A stretch of 64,000 bases of DNA from Candidatus Woesearchaeota archaeon (GCA_016185755.1 JACPMX010000014.1:1-64000), one strand, 5' to 3'. Shown: positions 31,490 to 40,611, counted from the first letter of the stretch. Program-made: numbers and translations. The notes: generated from the sequence alone by a model not told the origin.

Positions 31490-32746
31490 ATGAAAAACAT
31501 CAAAGCGGTGCTTGGCGAAATTCTTGATGACATAAGGCCTGAAGAAAGCTATGAAAAGGAAATATTCGAAAGGCTCAACTCCATAATAAAAAAAATAAAC
31601 AGGGGACGGAAAAGCATAAAAGCCATCCTCGGCGGCTCAGGTGCAAAAGGCACCTGGCTGAAAACATTTGATGCCGACATATTCGTGCTTTTTGACTACA
31701 AGAAATTCAAAGATAAGAGCAGCAAGCTGTCCGATACCCTGGAAAAAATACTGAAAAAGAATTTCAGGAATGTCTCAAGGCTGCATGGCTCAAGGGATTA
31801 TTTCCAGATTAAGGATAATAATTTTACTTTCGAGATAATACCCATTCTAAAAATAAACAAGGCAGAGCAGGCAAAAAACATAACTGACGTGAGCCCGCTG
31901 CACTCTAACTGGGTGAGAAAGCACAAAAAGCTCATAAATGAGATGAAGCTGGCAAAGCAGTTTTGTCAGGCTCAAAACGTTTACGGGGCTGAAAGCTACA
32001 TAAGGGGATTTTCAGGCTATGTGTGCGAAATCCTTGCAGTTTATTACGGCTCTTTTCAGAATTTGGCAAAAAATGCAGCCAAGTGGAGGGAAAAAACTGT
32101 TATCGACGTGCAAAGATACTACAAGGGAAAGGACATATTCAAGATCGTCAATACATCTAAGCTTGTTTCCCCATTGATTGTCATAGACCCAGTGCAGAAA
32201 GACAGGAATGCAGCGGCTGCATTAAGCATTGAGAAATTCGATGATTTCAAAAAAGCCTCAGTTCAGTTTCTTAAAAACCCCTCAAAGGAATTTTTTGCCA
32301 AAAAAGACATGAAGCTTTTGTTTTTGCAGGAAAAAGCAGGAGGCAAATTAATAGTGGTAAGTGCAAAGCCGCTGGCAGGAAAGGCTGATGTTGCCGGGAG
32401 CAAATTGTTCAAGGTCTATGAGCTTATTCATAATAGGCTGCTCAGTAATGATTTTAAGATGCTGAAAGCCGGCTGGGAATGGGACAGGAAAAATGATGCA
32501 GCCTTCTATTTTCTGCTGGACAGAAAGCCGCTGCCGGCATCTGCTGAAATTGAAGGTCCCCCTCTAAAGCTGAGCCAGCATGCAGCAAATTTCAAAAAAA
32601 TACACAAAAAATCGTATATGAAGAACGGAAAGCTCTATGCGACCATAAAAAGGAAATTCACGCTGCCCGAGAATTTGGTTAAGGATATGTCAAAAAGCCA
32701 GTACGTAAGGCAGAAGTGCATGTCAATAAAAATCGATGTTCTGTAA
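31490..32746 (+). CDS. cca: CCA-adding enzyme (class I tRNA nucleotidyltransferase)
   Basis: This enzyme adds CCA to tRNA 3' ends without a template, which the tRNAs in this window need because none encodes CCA. The class I archaeal signature is present: LGGSGAKGTWLKTFDADIFVLF (46-67) with GS and DxD residues, and a third carboxylate in FEIIPILK. RGFSGYVCEILAVYYGSF (about 171-188) is the conserved helix of archaeal enzymes. The 418-residue length is normal. It is first of five tightly packed genes. Confidence 0.93.
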   Translation: MKNIKAVLGEILDDIRPEESYEKEIFERLNSIIKKINRGRKSIKAILGGSGAKGTWLKTFDADIFVLFDYKKFKDKSSKLSDTLEKILKKNFRNVSRLHGSRDYFQIKDNNFTFEIIPILKINKAEQAKNITDVSPLHSNWVRKHKKLINEMKLAKQFCQAQNVYGAESYIRGFSGYVCEILAVYYGSFQNLAKNAAKWREKTVIDVQRYYKGKDIFKIVNTSKLVSPLIVIDPVQKDRNAAAALSIEKFDDFKKASVQFLKNPSKEFFAKKDMKLLFLQEKAGGKLIVVSAKPLAGKADVAGSKLFKVYELIHNRLLSNDFKMLKAGWEWDRKNDAAFYFLLDRKPLPASAEIEGPPLKLSQHAANFKKIHKKSYMKNGKLYATIKRKFTLPENLVKDMSKSQYVRQKCMSIKIDVL

Positions 32747-32747
32747 G

Positions 32748-33737
32748 ATGCAGGCCGTAATACTAGCAGCCGGAAAGTCCACAAGGACATACCCATTGAC
32801 TCTTACAAGGCCAAAGCCTCTGCTCAAGGCCGCAAACAGGACTTTGCTGGAGCACAATCTCGGCAGCCTGGATGGGCTGGCTGACGAAGTGATAATCATA
32901 GTCGGCTACAAAAAGGAAATGATAAAAAAGCGCATCGGAAGCATGTATAAAAATATAAAAATAAGGTATGCCGAGCAGGAGAATCAGCTTGGGACAGGCA
33001 ATGCCTTACTGGCAGCGGAAAAATATATTAAAGGCAGTTTTGTCTGCTTATACGGGGATGATATTTATTCCAAAAAAGACTTCAGGAATGTCATGAAAAA
33101 TAGGTATTCAATATTAGTGCAAAAAGTAAAAAATCCCGGAGCATTCGGCGTTGTTCTGGAAAAGGATAACATTCTCACAAGCCTTGTTGAAAAGCCAAAA
33201 AAATTTATTTCAGATTTGGCTAATGCGGGCCTATATAAATTTGATAAGCGGATTTTTTCAATAATTAAAAAGCTTAAAAAATCAAAAAGGGGGGAGTACG
33301 AGCTTACGGATGCCGTTAAAAGCCTGGCCCGCCAGGAAAAAGTATATTGCGTTGCATCAAAAGGCTGGATGCCAATCGGATATCCCTGGGACTTGCTTAA
33401 GGCAGATATGTTTCTGAGAAAAAATAAAAATTCCATAGGCAGCAATGCAAGAATAAGCGGAAAAGTCAAAAACTCAAGCATAGGGAATGGCTGCATCATA
33501 GAAGGGCAGGTCAAAAATTCGGTTGTGATGGACGGCACGATTATCGATGAAAATTCCGTTGTGGAAAACTCAGTTATAGGGGAGAATGTGCATCTAAGCG
33601 GCAGAATAACAGACAAAATGCCGGGCGCAATAATAGGGGACGGATGCGAGCTGGTTAATGTTGAAATAAATCCCGGGGTTAAAATAAGCCCATTCAAGAA
33701 AATAAAAAATAAAACTATAAGGCGGGATGTTAAATGA
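32748..33737 (+). CDS. Sugar-1-phosphate nucleotidylyltransferase with left-handed beta-helix
   Basis: The 329-residue protein has the nucleotide-binding AAGKSTRTYPLTLTRPKPLL (7-26) and YGDDIYS for metal binding in the first domain. Hexapeptide-like repeats in the C-terminal third (NSSIGNGCIIEGQVKNSVVMDG) form a beta-helix. Archaeal relatives include glucose-1-phosphate thymidylyltransferases and GlmU-type UDP-GlcNAc synthases; the sugar cannot be assigned. ATG 32748 gives the canonical MQAVILAAG start. An ATG four codons earlier overlaps cca. Confidence 0.85.
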   Translation: MQAVILAAGKSTRTYPLTLTRPKPLLKAANRTLLEHNLGSLDGLADEVIIIVGYKKEMIKKRIGSMYKNIKIRYAEQENQLGTGNALLAAEKYIKGSFVCLYGDDIYSKKDFRNVMKNRYSILVQKVKNPGAFGVVLEKDNILTSLVEKPKKFISDLANAGLYKFDKRIFSIIKKLKKSKRGEYELTDAVKSLARQEKVYCVASKGWMPIGYPWDLLKADMFLRKNKNSIGSNARISGKVKNSSIGNGCIIEGQVKNSVVMDGTIIDENSVVENSVIGENVHLSGRITDKMPGAIIGDGCELVNVEINPGVKISPFKKIKNKTIRRDVK

Positions 33738-34342
33738 TAGTTGAAAAGCTTGTTGAATACATAACTTACGGAATTTCAGCCAGTGGCTATTTTGGAATAT
33801 TCATTCTTATGGCGCTGGAAAGCATGATAGCTCCGGTTCCAAGCGAGGTTGTCATGCCCTTTGCAGGCTACCTTGCCCTGCAGGGCAAGTTCAATTTCTG
33901 GCTCGCGCTTTTGGCAAGCAGCCTAGGCTCGATTTTCGGCTCTCTGGTCTCATATTACACGGGAGTGTACGGAGGGAGGCCATTTGTCCTGAGATTTGGA
34001 AAATACCTGCTGCTTGATGAGGAGCATCTTGACTGGACTGAAAAATGGTTCAGGAAACAAGGCAGCAAGACAATATTCATCAGCAGGTTTATTCCAGTTG
34101 TAAGGCACCTCATATCCATACCGGCAGGAATTGCAGGAATGCCGATGCCCAAATTTCTGGCATATACTTTTGTCGGGGCATCAGCCTGGAATTTTATTTT
34201 GCTGTACGCGGGATTTAGATTAGGCAGCCATTGGGACAGGATACATGAGTATTCACGCCAGCTTGATATCCTGTTTATTGCTGCAGTTGCCTTGTTTTTT
34301 GCATGGTTCCTCTGGAAGCACAGCAAAAAGCGGAAAAAATGA
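33734..34342 (+). CDS. DedA family membrane protein
   Basis: The 202-residue protein has the DedA (SNARE-associated) features: GIFILMALESMIAPVPSEVV (about 20-39), GSLVSYYTGVYGGRPF (about 74-89) and FISRFIPVVRHLISIPAGIAGM (about 115-136). Bacterial members move undecaprenyl-phosphate or maintain membrane potential. It overlaps both neighbours by 4 bp (ATGA). Sitting between a nucleotidylyltransferase and a PAP2 phosphatase suggests handling of a lipid carrier. Confidence 0.88.
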   Translation: MIVEKLVEYITYGISASGYFGIFILMALESMIAPVPSEVVMPFAGYLALQGKFNFWLALLASSLGSIFGSLVSYYTGVYGGRPFVLRFGKYLLLDEEHLDWTEKWFRKQGSKTIFISRFIPVVRHLISIPAGIAGMPMPKFLAYTFVGASAWNFILLYAGFRLGSHWDRIHEYSRQLDILFIAAVALFFAWFLWKHSKKRKK

Positions 34343-34902
34343 AAAAAGCAAGCAATGTATTGGTGCTCGTCATAGGAATTATAATTCTTCTTGCGTCTTA
34401 TATTTTTGACAGGAGGGTTTATTTGCTCTTTAAGGATGCCAGGCTCTCTTTCTTGGATGCTTTTTTGAGCACTATCACCAACTTCGGGGTTGTTTTTGTC
34501 GTCATGCTTGCCATACCATCAATTATTTTGTACAAAAAAAACAAAAGCGCCGTCTATCTGCTGTGGCTCGCTTTTCTCGCATCTGCGGCTCTCGCATTCA
34601 TAACAAAATCAATCCTGCTCAGGCAGCGCCCGGCGGAGACTTTGGCTTACCCATTCACCAGCATAATTAACTATTCCTTCCCGAGCATGCACGCAATGGC
34701 GGTTTTTGCTTTGCTGCCTGCCATTGTAGAATACCTTCCCAGGCAAAGGGCATTCCTGCTTTCATTCGGATTGCTGGCCGTGTTCAGCAGGGTTTATTTC
34801 GGGTTTCATTTCCTGAGCGATGTTGTATTTGGGGCCATGTTTGGATATTTTATCGGATATTTTTTGCTGGAAATGCACAAAAAGAAAAAACTATGGAAAT
34901 AG
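34339..34902 (+). CDS. PAP2 family membrane phosphatase
   Basis: The complete three-part phosphatase signature is visible: K90-x6-RP (97-98), PSMH (115-118) and SRVYFGFHFLSD (150-161). Six hydrophobic helices are expected for 187 residues. PAP2 enzymes remove phosphate from lipid phosphates such as polyprenyl diphosphate. ATG 34339 overlaps the DedA stop. It precedes a polyprenol-kinase-like gene by a 10-bp overlap. Confidence 0.88.
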   Translation: MKKASNVLVLVIGIIILLASYIFDRRVYLLFKDARLSFLDAFLSTITNFGVVFVVMLAIPSIILYKKNKSAVYLLWLAFLASAALAFITKSILLRQRPAETLAYPFTSIINYSFPSMHAMAVFALLPAIVEYLPRQRAFLLSFGLLAVFSRVYFGFHFLSDVVFGAMFGYFIGYFLLEMHKKKKLWK

Positions 34903-35483
34903 GAAAATTCGAGTGGAACAGACAGCTTTTTCACATCCTTTTGGGAGTTTCTTTGGTGGCATTGCTTGTCTATGATTTTGTCGGCAAAAAAATTATCTTG
35001 CTTATAATAATCATTGGGCTTGTATTGTCTTATTTAAGCAGGAAAATAAGGATACCTGTAATTCATCAGCTGCTGCTGAAATTTGAAAGAAAAGAAGACC
35101 TTAAGGCATTCCCGGGCAGGGGAATCATTTTTTACATGATTGGCTCTTCCATCTCTCTTCTCCTCTTCCCTAAAGACATAGCCATGGCCTCCATAATGGT
35201 ATTGGCATTGGGTGATTCAGTTTCACATTTGTATGGGCTGCATTTCGGGAAAATAAAAAGCCCATTTTCAAAAACAAAGTTTATAGAAGGAACAATTGCA
35301 GGCTTTGCATTTGGGTTCATAGGGGCATTTGTTTTTTTGCCGTGGACGGAGGCTGCTCTGGCTTCTATGGCTGCCATGATTGCAGAGGCAATTGAGATAA
35401 GGATAGGCGCACAGCAGGTTGACGACAATTTGATAGTGCCTTTTGTTGCCGGTGCGGTTGTATGGGTGGTTAGGCTGTTTTAA
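34893..35483 (+). CDS. Polyprenol/diacylglycerol-kinase-like membrane protein, copy 2
   Basis: The 196-residue protein has about six helices with superfamily signatures: WNRQLFHILLGV at the N-terminus, LALGDSVSHLYGLHFG (about 108-123), KTKFIEGTIAGFAFG and VDDNLIVPFVAGAV. It is a relative of the protein at 16433-17041 but not a close copy. Downstream of DedA and PAP2 it could re-phosphorylate a polyprenol. The reaction is inferred from family and context. Confidence 0.75.
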   Translation: MEIGKFEWNRQLFHILLGVSLVALLVYDFVGKKIILLIIIIGLVLSYLSRKIRIPVIHQLLLKFERKEDLKAFPGRGIIFYMIGSSISLLLFPKDIAMASIMVLALGDSVSHLYGLHFGKIKSPFSKTKFIEGTIAGFAFGFIGAFVFLPWTEAALASMAAMIAEAIEIRIGAQQVDDNLIVPFVAGAVVWVVRLF

Positions 35484-35541
35484 TTGCCAACAACCTTTAT
35501 AAACTCTCTGCTCTTTTCTTTCCAGTTTTAACTTTTGAAAA

Positions 35542-36585
35542 ATGCTATCCAAACAACTGAAAGAGCTGTTTTTGAAAGACAGGGACCCGTTCACGGACAT
35601 ACTTGGGCAGGAAAGCGCAAAGCAGGGGCTTAAATCAGCCTTGATTACAGACAGGCACGTCGTGATAGTCGGGCCTCCAGGCATAGGAAAGACGACCTTG
35701 GCAAAGAATATTGCAAAGTTATTGCCGGATATTGATGTTATTGAAGGCTGCTCATACCACTGCACCCCCGAAAATCCTATATGCCCGTCGTGCAAGCAGT
35801 CAAAGCAAAATAAAAAAGTAAAACTGCAGGGAATAAAGCGCTTCATCAGAATACAGGGAAGCCCGGACCTGACAGTCGAGGACCTGCTTGGCGATATAGA
35901 CCCCATCAAGGCGCTGAAATTTGGCCCTTTAAGCCTCGAAGCATTCACCCCCGGTAAAATATTCAAGGCCAACAACGGAGTTTTGTTCTTTGACGAGCTG
36001 AACAGGTGCCCTGAAAAGCTGCAGAACGCACTGCTCCAGGTTTTGGAGGAAAAAAAAGCGACCATAGGCTCGTATGATTTGGACTTTGACGCCAACTTCA
36101 TATTCATAGCAACCATGAACCCTGAAGACACGTCAACCGAAAAATTAAGCGATGTTCTTTTGGACAGGTTTGACATAATTTACATGAATTATCCGGAAAG
36201 CATAGATATTGAAAAAGAGATAGTGGCAGCAAAAGGCGAAAAAACCGCCAATGTAAGCGGCGAGCTTCTGACATTGATGGCTTATTTTGTGAGGCTTTTA
36301 AGGCAGGATGAAAAGCTTGAAAAAAAGCCCAGCGTGAGGGCGTCAATCGGATTGTATGAAAGGTCCCAGTCAAATGCGCTGCTGAAAGGAAGAAAAAATG
36401 TGCAGTTTGAGGACATTAAAGATGTCTTGATTTCTGTGCTGTCGCACAGGATAAGGCTTAAGCCGAGCGTGAGGTACCTCGAAAGCATTGAGAACTACAT
36501 CAAGGAGCAGTTTCATAAAAATATAGAGTCAGCAAAATGGCAGAACCATTTGGAAGAAGAGCAGCAATCTGGTGAATACCGGTAG
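35542..36585 (+). CDS. MoxR/magnesium-chelatase-I-like AAA+ ATPase
   Basis: The 347-residue protein has Walker A GPPGIGKT (residues 44-51), Walker B GVLFFDELNRC (about 146-156) and sensor 1 FIATMNPEDTS (about 191-201). A cysteine-bearing insert (CSYHCTPENPICPSC, about 70-84) follows Walker A; similar CxxxC...CxxC inserts occur in chelatase-I-type relatives. These ATPases work with VWA partners as metal chelatases or chaperones, and a VWA gene overlaps its end. No chelatase large subunit is in view, so a chaperone role is more likely. Confidence 0.88.
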   Translation: MLSKQLKELFLKDRDPFTDILGQESAKQGLKSALITDRHVVIVGPPGIGKTTLAKNIAKLLPDIDVIEGCSYHCTPENPICPSCKQSKQNKKVKLQGIKRFIRIQGSPDLTVEDLLGDIDPIKALKFGPLSLEAFTPGKIFKANNGVLFFDELNRCPEKLQNALLQVLEEKKATIGSYDLDFDANFIFIATMNPEDTSTEKLSDVLLDRFDIIYMNYPESIDIEKEIVAAKGEKTANVSGELLTLMAYFVRLLRQDEKLEKKPSVRASIGLYERSQSNALLKGRKNVQFEDIKDVLISVLSHRIRLKPSVRYLESIENYIKEQFHKNIESAKWQNHLEEEQQSGEYR

Positions 36586-37759
36586 CGAGCAGCTTGAAGT
36601 TAAGGAATTCTCCAATGCAGAGGAGATAAGCGGCAAGCTCGCATTCCAGCAGCTTGAAGACAAGTTCATGCACTCAGTTCTTGAAAATGACAAGAAAGTC
36701 ATTGATTCCGGCAAGCTGATAAGCGATGCCATAAACCAGGGGATGTCTTCATTTTCCCCTGACCTTATGTTCGAGCAGCTTGTTAAAAATTACACCATAG
36801 CGAAGCAGATATATGGTGAGTCAATTGTAAGGCTTGTCTCGGGCTACGAGCCGGATTACATAAAGAAGAACATAGGAATCCCGGAATTTCAGAGAGACCT
36901 GAAAGAAAAGATACAGCAGAAGATTGAAGGGCTCAAGGAAGACGGCTTCTTGTCAAAGGACAATTCATTGTCTGAAAAAGGAATAGAGCTTGCATCTTTA
37001 GTCTTGTATTTTGAGGAGCTTGACAAGATAGTCCCTAAAGGAATTACTGGCGAAAAAATAAGCAGGAAAGCATTCATTTACGGCGAGAAGGAAGCTTCAA
37101 GGAATTACAAGAAAGGAGACAGGTACAGGGACATTGCACTGAAGAAGTCAGTGAAGCTTGCCATCAGGAGAAATCATAAGGACTTTGGCAATAAGGACCT
37201 TCAGGTATATGAGAAGCAGAGCAAGGGCCAGACTTACATCGTTTATGCGCTTGACGCGTCCGGCTCGATGAAAGGCAAAAAAATAGAGGCATGCAAGAAA
37301 GCAGGCATTGCGCTTGCCTATAAAGCCATCAATGAAAAAGACAAGGTCGGCCTTATCGTATTCGGCTCTGAAGTAAAGGAAATTGTTGAACCAACACTTG
37401 ACTTTACAGGACTGCTGAAGGAGATAACAAGGATAAGGGCATCAAAAGAGACTGACATCGTGTCAACCTTGAGGAAGGCAATTGAACTGTTCCCGAGCGA
37501 GCATATTACAAAGCACCTGATTCTCATAACAGACGCTTTGCCGACAAAAGGGGATTCTCCCGAAGAGTCAACTCTTGAGGAAGCCTCAAATGCAAGAAGC
37601 AGGGGAATAACAATATCCCTGATTGGGATTAATCTGGATGCAAAAGGCAGGAAATTAGCGGAGAAAATAGTGGAATTGGGTGAAGGGAGGCTTTATGTTG
37701 TTAAAAACCTGGAAGACGTTGACCAAATTGTGCTTGAGGACTATTATAGTGTTAGTTGA
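36572..37759 (+). CDS. VWA domain protein partnered with the MoxR ATPase
   Basis: The 395-residue protein has a helical N-terminal part and a C-terminal von Willebrand A domain with the metal-site motif DASGSM (about 227-232), a Thr in KETDIVSTL and an Asp in LITDALP. It starts at GTG 36572 and overlaps the MoxR gene by 14 bp, so the two products are probably made together. No signal peptide is seen, so it is cytoplasmic. It ends at the base before the stop of the convergent gene at 37760. Confidence 0.85.
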   Translation: MNTGSEQLEVKEFSNAEEISGKLAFQQLEDKFMHSVLENDKKVIDSGKLISDAINQGMSSFSPDLMFEQLVKNYTIAKQIYGESIVRLVSGYEPDYIKKNIGIPEFQRDLKEKIQQKIEGLKEDGFLSKDNSLSEKGIELASLVLYFEELDKIVPKGITGEKISRKAFIYGEKEASRNYKKGDRYRDIALKKSVKLAIRRNHKDFGNKDLQVYEKQSKGQTYIVYALDASGSMKGKKIEACKKAGIALAYKAINEKDKVGLIVFGSEVKEIVEPTLDFTGLLKEITRIRASKETDIVSTLRKAIELFPSEHITKHLILITDALPTKGDSPEESTLEEASNARSRGITISLIGINLDAKGRKLAEKIVELGEGRLYVVKNLEDVDQIVLEDYYSVS

Positions 37760-38194
37760 TTATCTTATATTTAAACCAGCTAATTTTTCCATCATTTGTT
37801 CTACACCCATCGAATCCCCAAAAATTTTGAAATCTTCAGATCTCCAAATACCAAAACGTTTACCATAACCAATAAGCAAGACTTGGGCATCTTTACCTAT
37901 ACCTAAATGCCCTCTAAATCTTTCTGGCAATTTTAGCCCTCTTGTCATGCCATTTATAATTAATTTTTCTAAAGGTACTGATGAGCCTTCCGGCAACTCA
38001 AGATTTTCTTGAGGATTCTTTAGGACCTCTTCTATAGGATGAACAATTAAATAATTGAACCCGCTTGAATTCTCTTTTTCTAGAACATAATCTTTGTCAC
38101 ACTCGTAAAAAGATCTTACAGCTTCAGGTATATGCAAGTTTCCTTCCGTTACCCTGCTGGGTACCCTACCGTAAAAAATAAATTTTCCCGCCAT
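37760..38194 (-). CDS. MraZ/AbrB-like DNA-binding protein
   Basis: The 144-residue protein has a C-terminal segment GLKLPERFRGHLGIGKDAQVLL and GYGKRFGIW (about 97-126) that reads like the second half of MraZ, a swapped-hairpin AbrB fold. An earlier KFIFYGRVPSR (4-14) could be the first half. MraZ controls division genes in bacteria; archaeal relatives are poorly known. ATG 38194 lies about 26 nt after a TTTTATAAAAAG box at about 38212-38222. A longer upstream frame is rejected as antisense to the phosphoesterase gene. Codon use is more AT-rich than in neighbours. Confidence 0.5.
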   Translation of the reverse strand: MAGKFIFYGRVPSRVTEGNLHIPEAVRSFYECDKDYVLEKENSSGFNYLIVHPIEEVLKNPQENLELPEGSSVPLEKLIINGMTRGLKLPERFRGHLGIGKDAQVLLIGYGKRFGIWRSEDFKIFGDSMGVEQMMEKLAGLNIR

Positions 38195-38294
38195 AGTTAG
38201 ACATAGTTTGCTCTTTTTATAAAACTTTCTATTAATACTAATCATATAGTAGTAACAATTACATTTAAATATACCTTTTATTTTCTTAAATCTT

Positions 38295-38900
38295 ATGAAA
38301 ATCCTGGCCTTTACAGACATCCACGGCTCTTCGCTTGCATTAAGAAGGATAGGGCAGAAGATAAAAGCCCAAAACCCCGATTTGCTTGTCTGTGCAGGCG
38401 ACATCTCAATCTTCGAGCACGGCATAGTGGGAATAGTAAGGAAACTCAACAGGTTAAACAAGATGGTAATAATGGTCCACGGCAACCATGAGGATGATTC
38501 AACTTTCGTGAAATGCTCAAAGCTGTTCAGGAACATCATATTTATCCATAAGAAACATTTCATAAAAAACAGCACGTTGTTCCTCGGCTACGGCGGAGGG
38601 GGATTTTCCTTGACAGACAGGGAATTTGAAAAAACTGCCAATGCAAAGTTCAAAAAAACAATCAAATCCAATAAGGGCAAGAAGATAGTCCTGATTACGC
38701 ATGCCCCCCCATACAAGACAAGGCTTGACAAGCTGGGCCAAGGGCACTGCGGCAACAAGTCAATAAGGCAGTTCATCGATAAAAATAAAATTGATTACTT
38801 GATTTGCGGCCACCTGCACGAGAATTTCGGAAAAGAGGATAAAATAAAGAAAACAAAGATAATCAACCCCGGGCCTTTCGGGAAGATTATCAGCGTGTGA
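38295..38900 (+). CDS. Calcineurin-like metallophosphoesterase
   Basis: The 201-residue protein has the five metal motifs in order: FTDIHGS (D8, H10), AGDIS (D36), HGNHE (N64, H65), ITHAPP and CGHLHE. The two-metal site is therefore complete. Small archaeal members act on phosphodiesters or are uncharacterised; the substrate is not predictable. It overlaps by 4 bp a GTG that could start the next gene. Confidence 0.9.
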   Translation: MKILAFTDIHGSSLALRRIGQKIKAQNPDLLVCAGDISIFEHGIVGIVRKLNRLNKMVIMVHGNHEDDSTFVKCSKLFRNIIFIHKKHFIKNSTLFLGYGGGGFSLTDREFEKTANAKFKKTIKSNKGKKIVLITHAPPYKTRLDKLGQGHCGNKSIRQFIDKNKIDYLICGHLHENFGKEDKIKKTKIINPGPFGKIISV

Positions 38901-38908
38901 CTGCAAAT

Positions 38909-39613
38909 ATGGTCCGGCACAACAAATTCATAAGTTATTTTCTGGCAGCAATTTTTTCTATACCTCTTGGCATTTTAATCACTTCGGTATTGCTGTATTT
39001 TGCAAGCTTTGCTTTTAACGGCGTGCCAAAAATAGTTTTCACCTCCATAGCACTATTTGGATTATTTATGGCCGCAACTTTCATTTCAATGATAGCGGAA
39101 GCCAAGCTAAACTTTGGTGCAGTAGCCCTTACACTTGCAATAGGGGCATTTTACCTAATAAGCCAAAATTATCCATCTTCTCGATATAATTTAGTCATAT
39201 TTTTTTCATTGGCATTCATTGCAGCGTCTGTTTTTATGAATGCCGGGAAAGCTGAGCGTCTTTGCCAAAGCGCTGATGCAGTTTTGGCGATACACGCCCT
39301 ACAGGTTATCATGCTGCTGATTTCGGCTTTTGTATCAATTTGGCTTAGGCAGTTAAGGGTGTACATTGCAGTAATGGCGTTATCAGGATTTTTCATATGG
39401 AAGTTTTTTGGATGGTGCCCTGCCACATTCCTGGAGCAAAAATTGCGCAAAATTAGGGGAGAAAAAATTAATTTTGAGGAAAAAGGATGCATAGGGCACT
39501 ATATTGGAAAATGGCTTGGCCTGGAAGTTTCTGCCAAGAAAGTGGAGATGTCAACTTACGTCCTGGAAGCGCTATTGTTTGCCTGGTGGGGGATTGATTT
39601 TCTTTTATTTTAA
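38909..39613 (+). CDS. Polytopic membrane protein
   Basis: The 234-residue protein has about seven hydrophobic helices and a basic cytoplasmic-looking loop (FLEQKLRKIRGEKINFEEKG). It has four cysteines and no motif I recognise. The start is either ATG 38909 or a GTG at 38897 overlapping the phosphoesterase stop. The shorter is listed. Same strand and tight spacing suggest co-transcription with the phosphoesterase. Confidence 0.55.
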   Translation: MVRHNKFISYFLAAIFSIPLGILITSVLLYFASFAFNGVPKIVFTSIALFGLFMAATFISMIAEAKLNFGAVALTLAIGAFYLISQNYPSSRYNLVIFFSLAFIAASVFMNAGKAERLCQSADAVLAIHALQVIMLLISAFVSIWLRQLRVYIAVMALSGFFIWKFFGWCPATFLEQKLRKIRGEKINFEEKGCIGHYIGKWLGLEVSAKKVEMSTYVLEALLFAWWGIDFLLF

Positions 39614-39630
39614 TTAATTTAAAATCCAGG

Positions 39631-40581
39631 TCAATCAAATTTCATAACCCTTCCTTCAAAATCCTCTTTCATAAGCAAAACTACCCTTGAAGGCTCGTGT
39701 TCGTCAATAAGCTTGTAGCCAGCATGATTCGCTATCTCCAAAGCAAACTGCTTGACTTCTTCATGCTCCGGCATGTTCGCCTGCTCCAGCCTCTCCCTTG
39801 ACATGCCGACCCACATGTATGCCTTGACCTCGACGAACAAAGGAGCGCTTAGTTTTATGATTTCAGCCCATTGATCTGGATGCACCATGTTCATCCCTTT
39901 GATTAATGTGAATCGAAGGACCGTCCTCATTTTTTCCTTTAATTTTGGAAGCAAGGTTAATGTTTGAGTTAACCCCTGCCATGCATTCTTGATTATGGGC
40001 CTGTCAATTATATTGAACAGTTCCTCATTCGGGGCATCAACAGAAATGTAAAGCTGTGTAGGGGGCTCATCAAGCAGTTTTTCAATCCTTTCCGGCAATA
40101 AGCCGTTGCTTACTACAAAAGTGGAGAAATTTTTTTTCTTGTATTCATTAATCAGCTCAGGCAGCTTTGGGTACAAAGTAGGCTCCCCATCCAAAGAAAT
40201 AGCAACATGTTGCGGCTCCATAGCCCTTTCGTATTTCTCTTTGCTTGTTTTTTCATTGCCCCCGAAACCCGAAAGCAATTTTTTTTGGGCATCTATGGTG
40301 TCCTCAACTATGTCTGCCGGCTCGTCAATTCCGCTTTCCATTGCAGGCTGGGTATGGTATCTTAAATCCCTCCAGCAGAAAACGCATGCATTGTTGCACA
40401 CGTAAGTCGGGGTCATCTGGATGCACTGGTGGCTGTTGATGCCGTAGAACTTGCTCTTGTAGCATCCCCCCTCCCCTTTCAGGTCGCTCTTTGTCCAGTG
40501 GCAGGCCTTGACTCTGGTATGCCTGCCCACCACCCCATACTGCTGCTTTTTCAGTATCAGCTGCACATCCGCTGTTATCAT
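39631..40581 (-). CDS. taw1: tRNA-4-demethylwyosine synthase Taw1 (radical SAM)
   Basis: Taw1 builds the tricyclic base of wyosine at G37 of tRNA-Phe. The radical-SAM cluster motif is C62-NNA-C66-VF-C69, preceded by the Taw1-specific HQCIQMTPTYV. HVAISLDGEPTLYPKL and WVGMSRERLE are further conserved Taw1 segments; another cluster could use C27, C40 and C53 as in known Taw1. ATG 40581 is chosen because the shared TATA box (centre 40607) is 26 nt upstream and GGTGAG precedes it. Confidence 0.92.
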   Translation of the reverse strand: MITADVQLILKKQQYGVVGRHTRVKACHWTKSDLKGEGGCYKSKFYGINSHQCIQMTPTYVCNNACVFCWRDLRYHTQPAMESGIDEPADIVEDTIDAQKKLLSGFGGNEKTSKEKYERAMEPQHVAISLDGEPTLYPKLPELINEYKKKNFSTFVVSNGLLPERIEKLLDEPPTQLYISVDAPNEELFNIIDRPIIKNAWQGLTQTLTLLPKLKEKMRTVLRFTLIKGMNMVHPDQWAEIIKLSAPLFVEVKAYMWVGMSRERLEQANMPEHEEVKQFALEIANHAGYKLIDEHEPSRVVLLMKEDFEGRVMKFD

Positions 40582-40602
40582 GCTCACCAGTTAGACACAA
40601 AT

Positions 40603-40611
40603 CTATATAAA
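40603..40611. promoter_or_regulatory. One TATA box between two leaderless divergent genes
   Basis: CTATATAAA is centred on 40607, 26 nt from ATG 40581 on the minus strand and 27 nt from ATG 40634 on the plus strand. No second TATA-like element fits either gene. Confidence 0.5.

Noticed and set aside
38195-38575. Long N-terminal extension of the MraZ-like gene towards 38575.
   Set aside because: The extension is antisense to the metallophosphoesterase, and a TATA box predicts initiation at ATG 38194.
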